Assembly (NCBI GenBank): GCA_028293305.1
Contig: JAQGPD010000372.1
Span: 1-14,079 of the forward strand
Direction: 5' to 3'
From: Verrucomicrobiales bacterium
GTDB lineage: Bacteria; Verrucomicrobiota; Verrucomicrobiia; Verrucomicrobiales; V1-33
Length of the DNA stretch: 14,079 bases
Positions 1-6,921 of this stretch are shown here, piece by piece (the first letter of the stretch is position 1; the number at the start of each line of letters is the position of its first letter). A program made the position numbers and the translations under genes. Below the pieces are notes generated by a model that was not told where the DNA came from, made no database searches, and was given only the letters and a program-made list of their open reading frames with translations.

Positions 1-1
1 G

Positions 2-1069
2 TTTGTTATCCTCCTTGCCGCCGCCGTCCTCCAGCAGGCTGCCGTGGCTCAGTCCGCGCCTCCCGACCGGGTGACGAGGGGGCCTTTCGGGAAGATGCCG
101 GATGGCCAGGCGGTGGAGTTGATCACGCTGAAAAACGCCACCGGGATGAGTGCGGAAATCATCAGTTATGGCGCCATCATCAAGGAACTCCGGGCTCCGG
201 ATCCGGCGGGAAAATTCACGAATGTTGTCCTGACCACGGGCAGTCTGGACAGCTTCCGCAACGGATTCAACGGCGCGGCGGCCATCACCGGCCGGGTGGT
301 GAACCGCATCGCCGGAGCGCAGTTCAAGCTCGAAGGGAAGACCTATCGCCTGACGCCCAACGAAAACAATAACACGATCCACGGCGGGAAAAAAGGCTTC
401 GCGCAATCCGTCTGGACCGTGGAGGACGCCCCGGCGAAAAAGGATGAGTCATCCATCCGTCTGGTTTATCTGAGCCCGGACGGCGAGGAAGGATTTCCGG
501 GAAATCTTAAAACCACCGTGACTTATTCCCTGACGGACCGGAACGAATTCCGGATCGATTATTTCGCGGAGTCGGACCGGCCGACCATCGCCAACCTGAC
601 CAATCACGCGTATTTCAACTTGTCAGGAGAAGGGAGCTGTTTGGATAACATTCTGATGATTCCGGCCGACCGCTACACGCCATCGGACATGGACCTGATT
701 CCCACCGGCGCGATTCTGCCGCTCGCGGGAACGGCGATGGACTTCCGGCGTCCGACCGCCATCGGGGCAAGGATGGGGCAGCTCCGCAGTGGCTTGAACG
801 GGTATGACCATAACTTTGTTTTGAACGGCGGTCGCGAGATGAAGTTGGCCGCGCGGCTGAGTGATCCGAAATCCGGCCGCATCATGGAGGTGCGGACCAC
901 GCAGCCGGCCGTGCAGCTTTATACGGCGAACCACTTGGACCATACCGCGGTGTGTCTGGAAACCCAGCACTTCCCCGACGCCATCCACCACAAGGCTTTT
1001 CCGTCCATCGTCGTCGCGCCCGGCAAACCGTTGGAGGAGAGCACGGTGTTTTCCTTCCTGACCAAGTGA
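2..1069 (+). CDS. Exported aldose 1-epimerase (mutarotase), 5' truncated by window edge
   Basis: Interconverts the alpha and beta anomers of aldoses such as glucose or galactose. The family fold is a galactose-mutarotase beta-sandwich. Counting from the GTG codon at 44, the catalytic and binding residues are visible: His113 in the NNTIHGG segment, His188 in NHAYFNLSG, Asp255 in GYDHNF and Glu306 in the LETQHFPD segment, matching the His/His/Asp/Glu set of the family. The open frame continues upstream of 44 to the window edge and encodes a hydrophobic stretch (FVILLAAAVLQQAAVAQ), which looks like a signal peptide cleaved after AVA. The real start therefore lies outside the window and the enzyme is probably periplasmic, unlike cytoplasmic GalM. 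It ends with TGA at 1067-1069, 5 bp before the stop of the convergent permease gene. The family call is firm; the exact sugar is unknown. Confidence 0.95.
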   Translation, partial: FVILLAAAVLQQAAVAQSAPPDRVTRGPFGKMPDGQAVELITLKNATGMSAEIISYGAIIKELRAPDPAGKFTNVVLTTGSLDSFRNGFNGAAAITGRVVNRIAGAQFKLEGKTYRLTPNENNNTIHGGKKGFAQSVWTVEDAPAKKDESSIRLVYLSPDGEEGFPGNLKTTVTYSLTDRNEFRIDYFAESDRPTIANLTNHAYFNLSGEGSCLDNILMIPADRYTPSDMDLIPTGAILPLAGTAMDFRRPTAIGARMGQLRSGLNGYDHNFVLNGGREMKLAARLSDPKSGRIMEVRTTQPAVQLYTANHLDHTAVCLETQHFPDAIHHKAFPSIVVAPGKPLEESTVFSFLTK

Positions 1070-1074
1070 AAGAG

Positions 1075-2232
1075 TCAGGAAGGACTGCCGGGAGGGCTGG
1101 CCGGTGAAGGCTCCGGGAGGACATGGCCGCCCTCGTTTTCGTATCGGTCGACCTCCTCCGGAAGGCCGGTCATGGCCGGCGCCACCGGCGTCCGATGAGG
1201 CCAGAGTTCCAGCAGTTGGATGGTGATCGTGCAGACCAGTGGCCCGAGAATCAGTCCGCTGGTGCCGAAGACCACCAGCCCGCCGATGACGGAAATGAAG
1301 ACCAGCACGGTGTGCAGTTTCAGCCGGTTTCCCACCACAATGGGGCGGAGCAGATTGTCGGCGGTGCCCACCACGAAGACGCCCCAAACCGTCAGGATGA
1401 TGGCCTTTCCCACATGGCCGCTCAAGGCCAGGAACACCGCGGCCGGCACCCAGATGACAAAAGCGCCCAGCACCGGAACGATGGCCAGCAGCATCATCAC
1501 GATGCCCCATAACAAAGGTGCCGGCAGTCCCAGGAATTGAAACATCAACCCGCCGAGCAGGCCTTGGAGCGCGGCCACGGCCAGGGTTCCGTAAACCGTG
1601 GCGTGGATGGTATCCCCGACCCGCGTGAGCAGGCGCGTCATTTCCTGACTGGAAAGCGGGGACACGGCGCGCAGGGCGGCCAGGCCGGCGTGGCGGTCGC
1701 GCAGCATGAAGAACAGCAGATAAAAGACCAGGCAGAACTGCACCGCCTGCACAAAGGAATCTTTCAAAAGCGCGCCGGCGGAGGCGCTCAGGGCGGCGGC
1801 GGCGGAGCGGATATTGTCAGGCAAACCGTATTCCATCCCGAGCTTGTCCCACGCGGATTTCAAGCCCGGGCTGGACTCCAGAAAGCGCTGCCACTCGCCG
1901 GAATCCAATTTCGATTGCAGGGACTGCGCGCCGCGCGCCGCTTCCAGGATGAGATGTTGCCCGACAAAAACGACGGGCACCGCGACCATGACGCCGATTG
2001 TCAGGACGGCGAGCAGCGCGGCGATATTGTTATGCTTCAGGCGCTTTTCCAACCAAATTTGGAAGGGGGTGAAAAGCACGGAAAGGGTGAGGGCCCAGGT
2101 GAGCGCCGACAGGAAGGGGGCGGCCATGCGGAAGCACAGCACGATGCCGGCGGCCGTGGCCACCAGCATCACCAAAGCCCGCGCATGGCTTATGTTGTCC
2201 CGGTGTTTGTCAGGGTTTCCAATCATGGGCAT
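1075..2232 (-). CDS. AI-2E family transporter (PerM/DUF20-type membrane permease)
   Basis: Predicted inner-membrane protein of the AI-2E transporter family, whose members export small molecules or act as Na+/H+ antiporters; the substrate cannot be read from the sequence. With the start at 2232 it has 385 residues. Hydrophobic segments lie near residues 18-54 (two), 69-91, 158-177, 210-232, 236-280 and 280-340. A soluble helical insert (about 92-157) sits in the usual place. The conserved C-terminal block is clear: LRPIVVGNRLKLH, then a Gly-rich VIGGLVVFGTSGLILGP. The frame is open up to 2445, but those 71 extra residues are low-complexity and unlike the family, so I chose the ATG at 2232; another ATG lies two codons later at 2226. 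No Shine-Dalgarno is seen; the start codon directly follows a run of nine C on the coding strand. The Pro/Ser-rich tail is not typical of the family. Confidence 0.9.
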   Translation of the reverse strand: MPMIGNPDKHRDNISHARALVMLVATAAGIVLCFRMAAPFLSALTWALTLSVLFTPFQIWLEKRLKHNNIAALLAVLTIGVMVAVPVVFVGQHLILEAARGAQSLQSKLDSGEWQRFLESSPGLKSAWDKLGMEYGLPDNIRSAAAALSASAGALLKDSFVQAVQFCLVFYLLFFMLRDRHAGLAALRAVSPLSSQEMTRLLTRVGDTIHATVYGTLAVAALQGLLGGLMFQFLGLPAPLLWGIVMMLLAIVPVLGAFVIWVPAAVFLALSGHVGKAIILTVWGVFVVGTADNLLRPIVVGNRLKLHTVLVFISVIGGLVVFGTSGLILGPLVCTITIQLLELWPHRTPVAPAMTGLPEEVDRYENEGGHVLPEPSPASPPGSPS

Positions 2233-2241
2233 GGGGGGGGG
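2233..2241. repeat. Homopolymer G9 (C9 on the coding strand) abutting the permease start
   Basis: Nine consecutive G on the plus strand, directly next to the ATG of the AI-2E permease on the minus strand. Tracts this long can change length by slippage during replication. If translation starts upstream, the tract encodes three prolines and a length change would shift the frame; if it starts at 2232, the tract is in the leader. The tract is observed; variability is inferred. Confidence 0.8.
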
Positions 2242-2301
2242 AATGAACCGCGTGCCCAGTGTGGGATCGTTTTGCCCCGGACTCAAGCGAAGGCCGTGGC
2301 A

Positions 2302-2329
2302 CCTGATACCGCCTGCGGTGGGGATCAGG
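2302..2329. repeat. Imperfect inverted repeat (two-part hairpin)
   Basis: Outer arms CCTGAT (2302-2307) and ATCAGG (2324-2329) enclose inner arms ACCGC (2308-2312) and GCGGT (2315-2319), with a four-G bulge at 2320-2323. No T-run follows on either strand, so it is not a standard terminator. It lies about 70 bp upstream of the permease start and could form a leader hairpin on that transcript. Function is inferred only. Confidence 0.4.
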
Positions 2330-2553
2330 CCCAGCTGTCCTTCACGCGCCCTGTGCCGATCTGCCCACGGCCCTCCCTGCTCAGATCGACGCGGACTTTG
2401 CATCCGGCGAAGTCCACTTCCATCACCGTTGCCCTGCCAAGGCACACCGTGCCCGCGCGCGCCGGATCCGCGCCGCTGCCGCAGGGCGGACCGCCAGCCG
2501 CCGGATGATGCGCCGGTGAAAAAACGGGGAAAACTCCTATTTTACCCCCGGAG

Positions 2554-2583
2554 TGGATAGGGGACTTTCCCATGGGTTAAAAT
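2554..2583 (+). promoter_or_regulatory. Candidate sigma70-type promoter for the cytochrome-WD40 gene
   Basis: TGGATA at 2554-2559 (four of six matches to TTGACA) is followed after 18 bp by TAAAAT at 2578-2583 (five of six matches to TATAAT). This would start transcription near 2590 and leave a leader of about 58 nt before the ATG at 2648. The match is by eye; the -35 is weak. Confidence 0.35.
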
Positions 2584-2647
2584 GAAGAAAACCGGTGGAA
2601 ACCACGTATGAAGAACACCCACCAGGCTCTTTATCCCCGCTTCAGGC

Positions 2648-4948
2648 ATGTCCCGATATTCCCTCCTTTTACTATTACTAGCTGTCCCGACCCAGGCTTC
2701 CGCCCAGGAAAAAGTGACGTGGCAGGATCATATCCGGCCGATTTTCGAAAATCGCTGCAACAACTGTCACAATCCTGACAAGAAAAAGGGCGACCTGGAT
2801 CTTTCCACGTTCGCGGGTCTGATGGCCGGAGGTTCCGGCGGCGCGTCGGTCGAGGCCGGGGATTCCGCGGCAAGCACGTTGTGGAAAGTGGTCTCCCACA
2901 CTTCCGAACCCGTCATGCCGCCGAAGGGCGATAAAATCCCGCAGACGGAGATTGATCTCATCGCGAAGTTCATCGCCGGCGGATTGCTGGAAACACCGGA
3001 CGGCGTCGCCAAGGTGAAGAAAAAAGCGTCCTTCGCCATGAAAGCCGTGGCCTCCGCCGGGAAACCGGAAGGTCCGCCGCCCATGCCGGAACATTTGTTA
3101 TTGGAGCCGGTGGTCACTTCTCCGCGGGCGAATGCCGTGATCGCGCTGGCGCACAGCCCATGGGCGCCCCTGGCCGCTTTGGCCGCCCCGCGCCAGGTGC
3201 TGCTCTATCACTCCGGCTCCGGTGAACTGCTGGGCGTGCTCCCCTTCCCGGAAGGCGGCACGCCGGAAACGTTATCCTTCAGCCGGAATGGCTCGCTCCT
3301 CCTCGCGGGCGGGGGCATTCCCGGCAAACAGGGCGTGGTCGTGGTCTGGGATGTGAAAACCGGACAATCTGTTATCAACCTCACCATGTCGGAGGATTTC
3401 GACACCGTGCTGGCGGCCGATATTTCCGCGGATCTATCCAAAATCGCCATGGGCGGCCCCGGCCGGCGCGTCAGGATTTACGATACCCGGACTTCGCAAA
3501 TGCTGGCCAATATCAAAAAACACACGGATTGGGTGACCTCGATCGCCTTCAGTCCCGACGGGGTTTTGCTGGCCAGTGGTGACCGGAACGGCGGGCTTTT
3601 TATCTGGGAGGCCGCCACCGGCAGCGAATATCAGAATCTCCGCGGTCATGAAAAAATGATCGCCAGCCTGGCCTGGCGCGGAGACTCCAACCTCGTCGCC
3701 GCAGGCAGCGAGGATGGGAATTTCACCTGGTGGGAAATGGCCAATGGCACCCAGGTCAAGAAAGTCGGCAGCCACGGCGGAGTCCTCGCATTGGGCTTCG
3801 CCCCGGACGGCCGCATGGTCTCCGGCGGGCGGGACGGACATGTCAGGATCTGGGATGGAAATGGCGCGCAGCAAAGCGATTGGGTGCCCTCCGGTGGCAG
3901 TCCGGTGCTGAAGGCCGTATTCAGTGACGATGGCAAACGCGTGGTCACCGGCGCCTGGAATGGCGAGGTGAAGAGCTGGGATGCCGCGCAGAAGGACGCC
4001 CCCCCGGCGGTGCTGGTGAGCAATCCACCTTCCATCGAGGCCCGCTTGGCGGCCCTGGACCAACAGGCCGCCGGTCAGCGCACCGCCGCCGAACAGGCCG
4101 CCGCCGCCGTGGCGGAAAAGGAAAAAGCCGCCGCCGAGCGCGAGGCTGAAATGTCCGCTTTCAAGACCGCCATGTCCGGCATGCCGGAACGCGAAAAAGC
4201 CGTTGCCGCCAAGTTGCAGGAATCCACGGCCGCCCTGGCAAAACTATCTGAATCCCGCGCCGGCCTGGTGAAGACATCGGAGGAGGCCGCCGCGCAATTG
4301 GCCGCCATGCCCGCCACCGCTCCGGCACCCGCGCCAGCGCCGGCCCCTGTTCCCGGCGATGGCATGCCCGCAGGCGTGCAGGACGCCCTGACAAAAGCCG
4401 CCGAGGCCGAGGCCGCAGTCCAGCAGCTTTCCAAATCGGTCCTGGAGACGAAAATGGCCGCGCTGAAGCAAGCCCTCGCGGAATGCGACCAGGCCATTGC
4501 CCAGAACAAAGCCGCCGGCGACCAGGCCACCCAGGAACTGGCGAAAATCCGTGAGGATGCCGCGGCGATGACGAAACAAATGCCGGAAAAGGAAAAAGTC
4601 CTGGCCGAGGTGAAACAACAAACCGAAGCCGCCAAAGCCGCCCTAGCCGCCGCCCGCGCCTCCGTGGACGGCAGTCTCAAGGCCGTGGCCCGCTGGCAGG
4701 CAGCCCGCCTCCTCAAACCCGCCCTCCAATTGCGGGCCGACGCAAAAAATCTGAAGGACAAACTCGACGCGCTGCGTGAGGAACTCGCCCCGCTGGAGGC
4801 AAACGTCGCCACCGCCCCCGCCCCACCCCAGGCGGCCCGCATGGAGGAAATCCGCACCATCCTGAAAACCCTGCCCGCGGAAGCCGATTCCAAACAAAAG
4901 GAAGCCGATGCCGCCTGGCAGAAATACCTCGAGGCCCTGCCGAAATAA
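2648..4948 (+). CDS. Exported cytochrome c-WD40 repeat-coiled-coil protein
   Basis: 766 residues in distinct blocks. Residues 1-20 form a signal peptide ending ASAQ. Residues about 24-112 are a planctomycete-type cytochrome c domain with the haem-binding motif CNNCH (Cys37, Cys40, His41) and a plausible axial Met90 in EPVMPPKGD. Residues about 160-450 hold WD40 blades, with clear repeats such as VTSIAFSPDGVLLASGD and ending in W-D or I-W pairs (near 319, 401 and 444). Residues about 465-766 are Ala/Glu/Lys/Gln-rich and predicted coiled coil, interrupted near 554-572 by a Pro-Ala linker. The haem domain implies redox or electron-transfer work in the periplasm; the propeller and coiled coil imply a scaffold. 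In this superphylum such proteins often sit beside DUF1549/DUF1553 or DUF1501 genes; none is here. No Shine-Dalgarno precedes the ATG. Substrate and partners are unknown. Confidence 0.9.
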   Translation: MSRYSLLLLLLAVPTQASAQEKVTWQDHIRPIFENRCNNCHNPDKKKGDLDLSTFAGLMAGGSGGASVEAGDSAASTLWKVVSHTSEPVMPPKGDKIPQTEIDLIAKFIAGGLLETPDGVAKVKKKASFAMKAVASAGKPEGPPPMPEHLLLEPVVTSPRANAVIALAHSPWAPLAALAAPRQVLLYHSGSGELLGVLPFPEGGTPETLSFSRNGSLLLAGGGIPGKQGVVVVWDVKTGQSVINLTMSEDFDTVLAADISADLSKIAMGGPGRRVRIYDTRTSQMLANIKKHTDWVTSIAFSPDGVLLASGDRNGGLFIWEAATGSEYQNLRGHEKMIASLAWRGDSNLVAAGSEDGNFTWWEMANGTQVKKVGSHGGVLALGFAPDGRMVSGGRDGHVRIWDGNGAQQSDWVPSGGSPVLKAVFSDDGKRVVTGAWNGEVKSWDAAQKDAPPAVLVSNPPSIEARLAALDQQAAGQRTAAEQAAAAVAEKEKAAAEREAEMSAFKTAMSGMPEREKAVAAKLQESTAALAKLSESRAGLVKTSEEAAAQLAAMPATAPAPAPAPAPVPGDGMPAGVQDALTKAAEAEAAVQQLSKSVLETKMAALKQALAECDQAIAQNKAAGDQATQELAKIREDAAAMTKQMPEKEKVLAEVKQQTEAAKAALAAARASVDGSLKAVARWQAARLLKPALQLRADAKNLKDKLDALREELAPLEANVATAPAPPQAARMEEIRTILKTLPAEADSKQKEADAAWQKYLEALPK

Positions 4949-4980
4949 CCGTTAGTATTGAGCGTCCCGCCCCGGCTCCG

Positions 4981-5086
4981 CGCGCCGTGTTTCGCTCGCT
5001 GTGTCCGTGCGCTGTGTTTCCTGCGCTGTGTTTCCTGCGCTGTGTTCCGTGCGCTGTGTTCCGTGCGCTGTGTTCCGTGCGTTCCG
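4981..5086. repeat. 14-bp tandem repeat array between convergent genes
   Basis: Five head-to-tail units run without gaps: GCGCTGTGTTTCCT at 5009-5022 and 5023-5036, then GCGCTGTGTTCCGT at 5037-5050, 5051-5064 and 5065-5078. Two degenerate units precede them in the same 14-bp register (4981-4994 and 4995-5008), and a partial unit follows at 5079-5086. The period is not a multiple of three, and the array lies wholly in the 188-bp gap between the stops of two convergent genes, so it is non-coding. There are no unique spacers, which excludes CRISPR. Confidence 0.9.
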
Positions 5087-5136
5087 CCTGTTAGGCTGTC
5101 GTCCGCAAAAACGTGCCGTCGTGCCGGGTCCGCGCA

Positions 5137-6858
5137 TCAGTGGCGAAACGCGCGCGCCAGTCCTTGAAGTGTGAGGGCGAGTTGGCCCGTCTCCTCCTCC
5201 AAGGGCGCGGAGGCCTGCTGTCTTGTGAGGATCACGTGGTCCAGGGGCGCGGTCACCGTCCGGAACGCCGCCAGCCGGGCGGTGGAATGGTCGAGGGCCA
5301 GCGCATGGACTTCCCGTCCCAGCCGGTCGCCGGAGTCGGTCAGGATCCGGTTCAGCAGATCCGCGGTCTCGGCCGTTTCCCGTTTTAAAATGCGCCGGAT
5401 GGTCAGGATGGATCCTCCCAGCAAAATGCCCGCGAGGGTGAACGCTCCGGTCCCCATGGCCTCACCCCGCGTGGCCGTGGCAGCGATGAGGCAACCGAAT
5501 CCGAGGGCGCCCACCAGCAAAACGCCGCGCACCAGACGGCTGCGGTGCAGGAGCCTTTCGCTCCAAAAATCACGAAGTCCCATGCCGGTCACCGCCTGAC
5601 AAACCGATGTCTCCAGCGCGGTCCGGAAGGAACCGGCCCCGGCCGCCCAATCCGGTTCCGCGGGCCGCCCGGCCTTTCCTTCCAAGGCCCGGTGGATGGC
5701 CGAGCCGGGTTGCTCCCAAAGTCCGGCCAGAACACGTTCCGCCCCCGCATCCAGCAGGCCCGCCGCTCCGCGCGCCGCCTGCATGAGGGGTGGCAGCAGC
5801 AGGCTCTCGATCGTTTCCGTGGTGGGATCGCGGGCGCTGAGCATTTTGGGAAAACCCTTCCGGGCCGCCAGGGCCGAGGACAAATGACTGAGCGTGATGT
5901 TTTCCCAAGCCGCGCGGATGTTCCCCGCCGTCTGGTGCGCCTCCCCCGCCAGGGATTCCGCCGCCGCATGCCCCAGAGACCCGGCCGTGGCGCGGAGCCG
6001 CAACAGGTCGTCCAGTTCCGCTGCCGCGATGGAGATGCGCGCCTGCACCTCCGCCAGCATCGCCTGCCCCGTGGAGCAGGCGGAAACCAGTTTGCCCAAA
6101 CGCGGAGCGGTATCGGCGACCATGCCCGTCAGGACCGTCTCCAACTCCGAAATCCGGCTTTCCGCCAGCAGCCGGACTTTATCCACGCCGGACGTCCGCG
6201 CCATCAGGGCCAGCTGGCCGGACACCGGGATGACAGGAACTTCCAATCCCAGCCGCGCCTGCGCTATGGCCTGCAAATGATCCGCTATGGCCACCATTTC
6301 CTCCGGCGTGCGCAGGTCGGACTGCTGCACCACTATCACTATTTTTTTCAGCCAATCCGCATGCACTTTTTCCAAAAACTCCCATCCCGCGGCACTCCAC
6401 GGATTCGTCGCGGGAAAACAAAACAATACCGCATCCGCTCTGGGGATGAAGTTTCCGGTGATGTCCTCATGCCCGCTTTCGACGGAGTTCACCCCCGGCG
6501 TGTCCACAATATGGAAGTCCCTTAGAAAAGTTAGCGGCAGCTCGATCTCCTCCACACCACCCTCCACCACTCTGCTGGCGGGCGTTTTTCCATAACGGAA
6601 ATAATGGATGCGCCGCGTTTCCGGCAGCACGCCGCTGGCGCAGAAAACCTCGCCGAACAAGGCATTCAACAGAGTGCTTTTTCCCGCATTCACCTCCCCG
6701 GCGACGAGAAAGACGAAGGGATCCCGCAGACCCTCCACGAGCGATTTCACCAAAGGCGCGCGCGAGGGCTTCAACCCCGCCAGATCGCAGAGCCGGCCCA
6801 GGGTGAAAAGGGCGGCTCCCAGGCGCGAACGCAGGTCGAAGTATTCGTCGGCAACCAT
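5137..6858 (-). CDS. Dynamin-like membrane-associated GTPase
   Basis: 573 residues. An N-terminal GTPase domain has the P-loop GEVNAGKS at 54-61, a likely switch Thr81 in LPETRR, and the Walker B/G3 motif DTPG at 119-122. The G4 position reads VVQQSDL (Asp181) instead of the usual N/T-K-x-D. A long helical stalk-like region follows (about 230-440). Two hydrophobic segments at about 445-461 and 471-489 form a membrane hairpin, followed by an 80-residue helical tail. This layout fits bacterial dynamin-family proteins, which use GTP to bind, tether or remodel membranes. The gene lies 57 bp downstream of the dGTPase-like gene on the same strand and is probably co-transcribed with it. There is no Shine-Dalgarno before the ATG at 6858. 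The specific role is unknown; envelope maintenance and phage defence are both possible. Confidence 0.85.
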   Translation of the reverse strand: MVADEYFDLRSRLGAALFTLGRLCDLAGLKPSRAPLVKSLVEGLRDPFVFLVAGEVNAGKSTLLNALFGEVFCASGVLPETRRIHYFRYGKTPASRVVEGGVEEIELPLTFLRDFHIVDTPGVNSVESGHEDITGNFIPRADAVLFCFPATNPWSAAGWEFLEKVHADWLKKIVIVVQQSDLRTPEEMVAIADHLQAIAQARLGLEVPVIPVSGQLALMARTSGVDKVRLLAESRISELETVLTGMVADTAPRLGKLVSACSTGQAMLAEVQARISIAAAELDDLLRLRATAGSLGHAAAESLAGEAHQTAGNIRAAWENITLSHLSSALAARKGFPKMLSARDPTTETIESLLLPPLMQAARGAAGLLDAGAERVLAGLWEQPGSAIHRALEGKAGRPAEPDWAAGAGSFRTALETSVCQAVTGMGLRDFWSERLLHRSRLVRGVLLVGALGFGCLIAATATRGEAMGTGAFTLAGILLGGSILTIRRILKRETAETADLLNRILTDSGDRLGREVHALALDHSTARLAAFRTVTAPLDHVILTRQQASAPLEEETGQLALTLQGLARAFRH

Positions 6859-6891
6859 GGCGGGAAAATGGGATGCGGGGAAAAAAGGGGG

Positions 6892-6921
6892 TTGTTATCC
6901 GGAACCGTGCATTTGTTATCC
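6892..6921 (-). repeat. Two direct copies of GGATAACAA in the dNTPase-GTPase gap
   Basis: On the plus strand TTGTTATCC occurs at 6892-6900 and again at 6913-6921, exactly 21 bp apart, or about two helical turns. The second copy contains the TAA stop of the dGTPase-like gene. A third copy lies at 3-11 within the epimerase signal peptide, and a near copy TTGTCATCC at 10910-10918 between divergent genes. The spacing suggests a possible protein-binding pair for the GTPase gene; this is inference. Confidence 0.35.

Larger units (their letters stand above)
2233..2647. other. Spacer between the permease and cytochrome-WD40 genes
   Basis: About 415 bp with no gene I can support. It holds the G9 tract, an imperfect hairpin at 2302-2329, and an AT-rich stretch near 2570-2610 that looks like a promoter for the downstream gene. 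A minus-strand frame (2325-2573, 82 codons) is open; its last 40 codons from a GTG at 2447 have fairly normal codon choice (residues VCLGRATVMEVDFAGCKV), but no family match is convincing. An ATG at 2582 opens a nine-codon frame (MKKTGGNHV) ending at 2611, which could be a leader peptide but is more probably chance. Confidence 0.4.

Noticed and set aside
2325..2447. 40-codon minus-strand frame starting VCLGRATVMEVDFAG, faintly like HypC
   Set aside because: HypC needs an N-terminal Met-Cys and a longer conserved core; similarity is only a few residues and there are no hydrogenase genes nearby.
1537..2508. 323-codon open frame on the plus strand
   Set aside because: Antisense to the AI-2E permease; Gln/Gly/His-rich with no recognisable fold.
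4075..4893. 272-codon open frame on the minus strand
   Set aside because: Ser/Ala-rich mirror of the Ala-rich coiled-coil segment of the cytochrome-WD40 gene.
4981..5086. Possible CRISPR array
   Set aside because: Units are 14 bp and contiguous, without spacers, and there are no cas genes.
6892..6921. GGATAACAA as a lac-type operator
   Set aside because: It matches only half of the lac operator, and there is no LacI-type regulator or sugar operon nearby.
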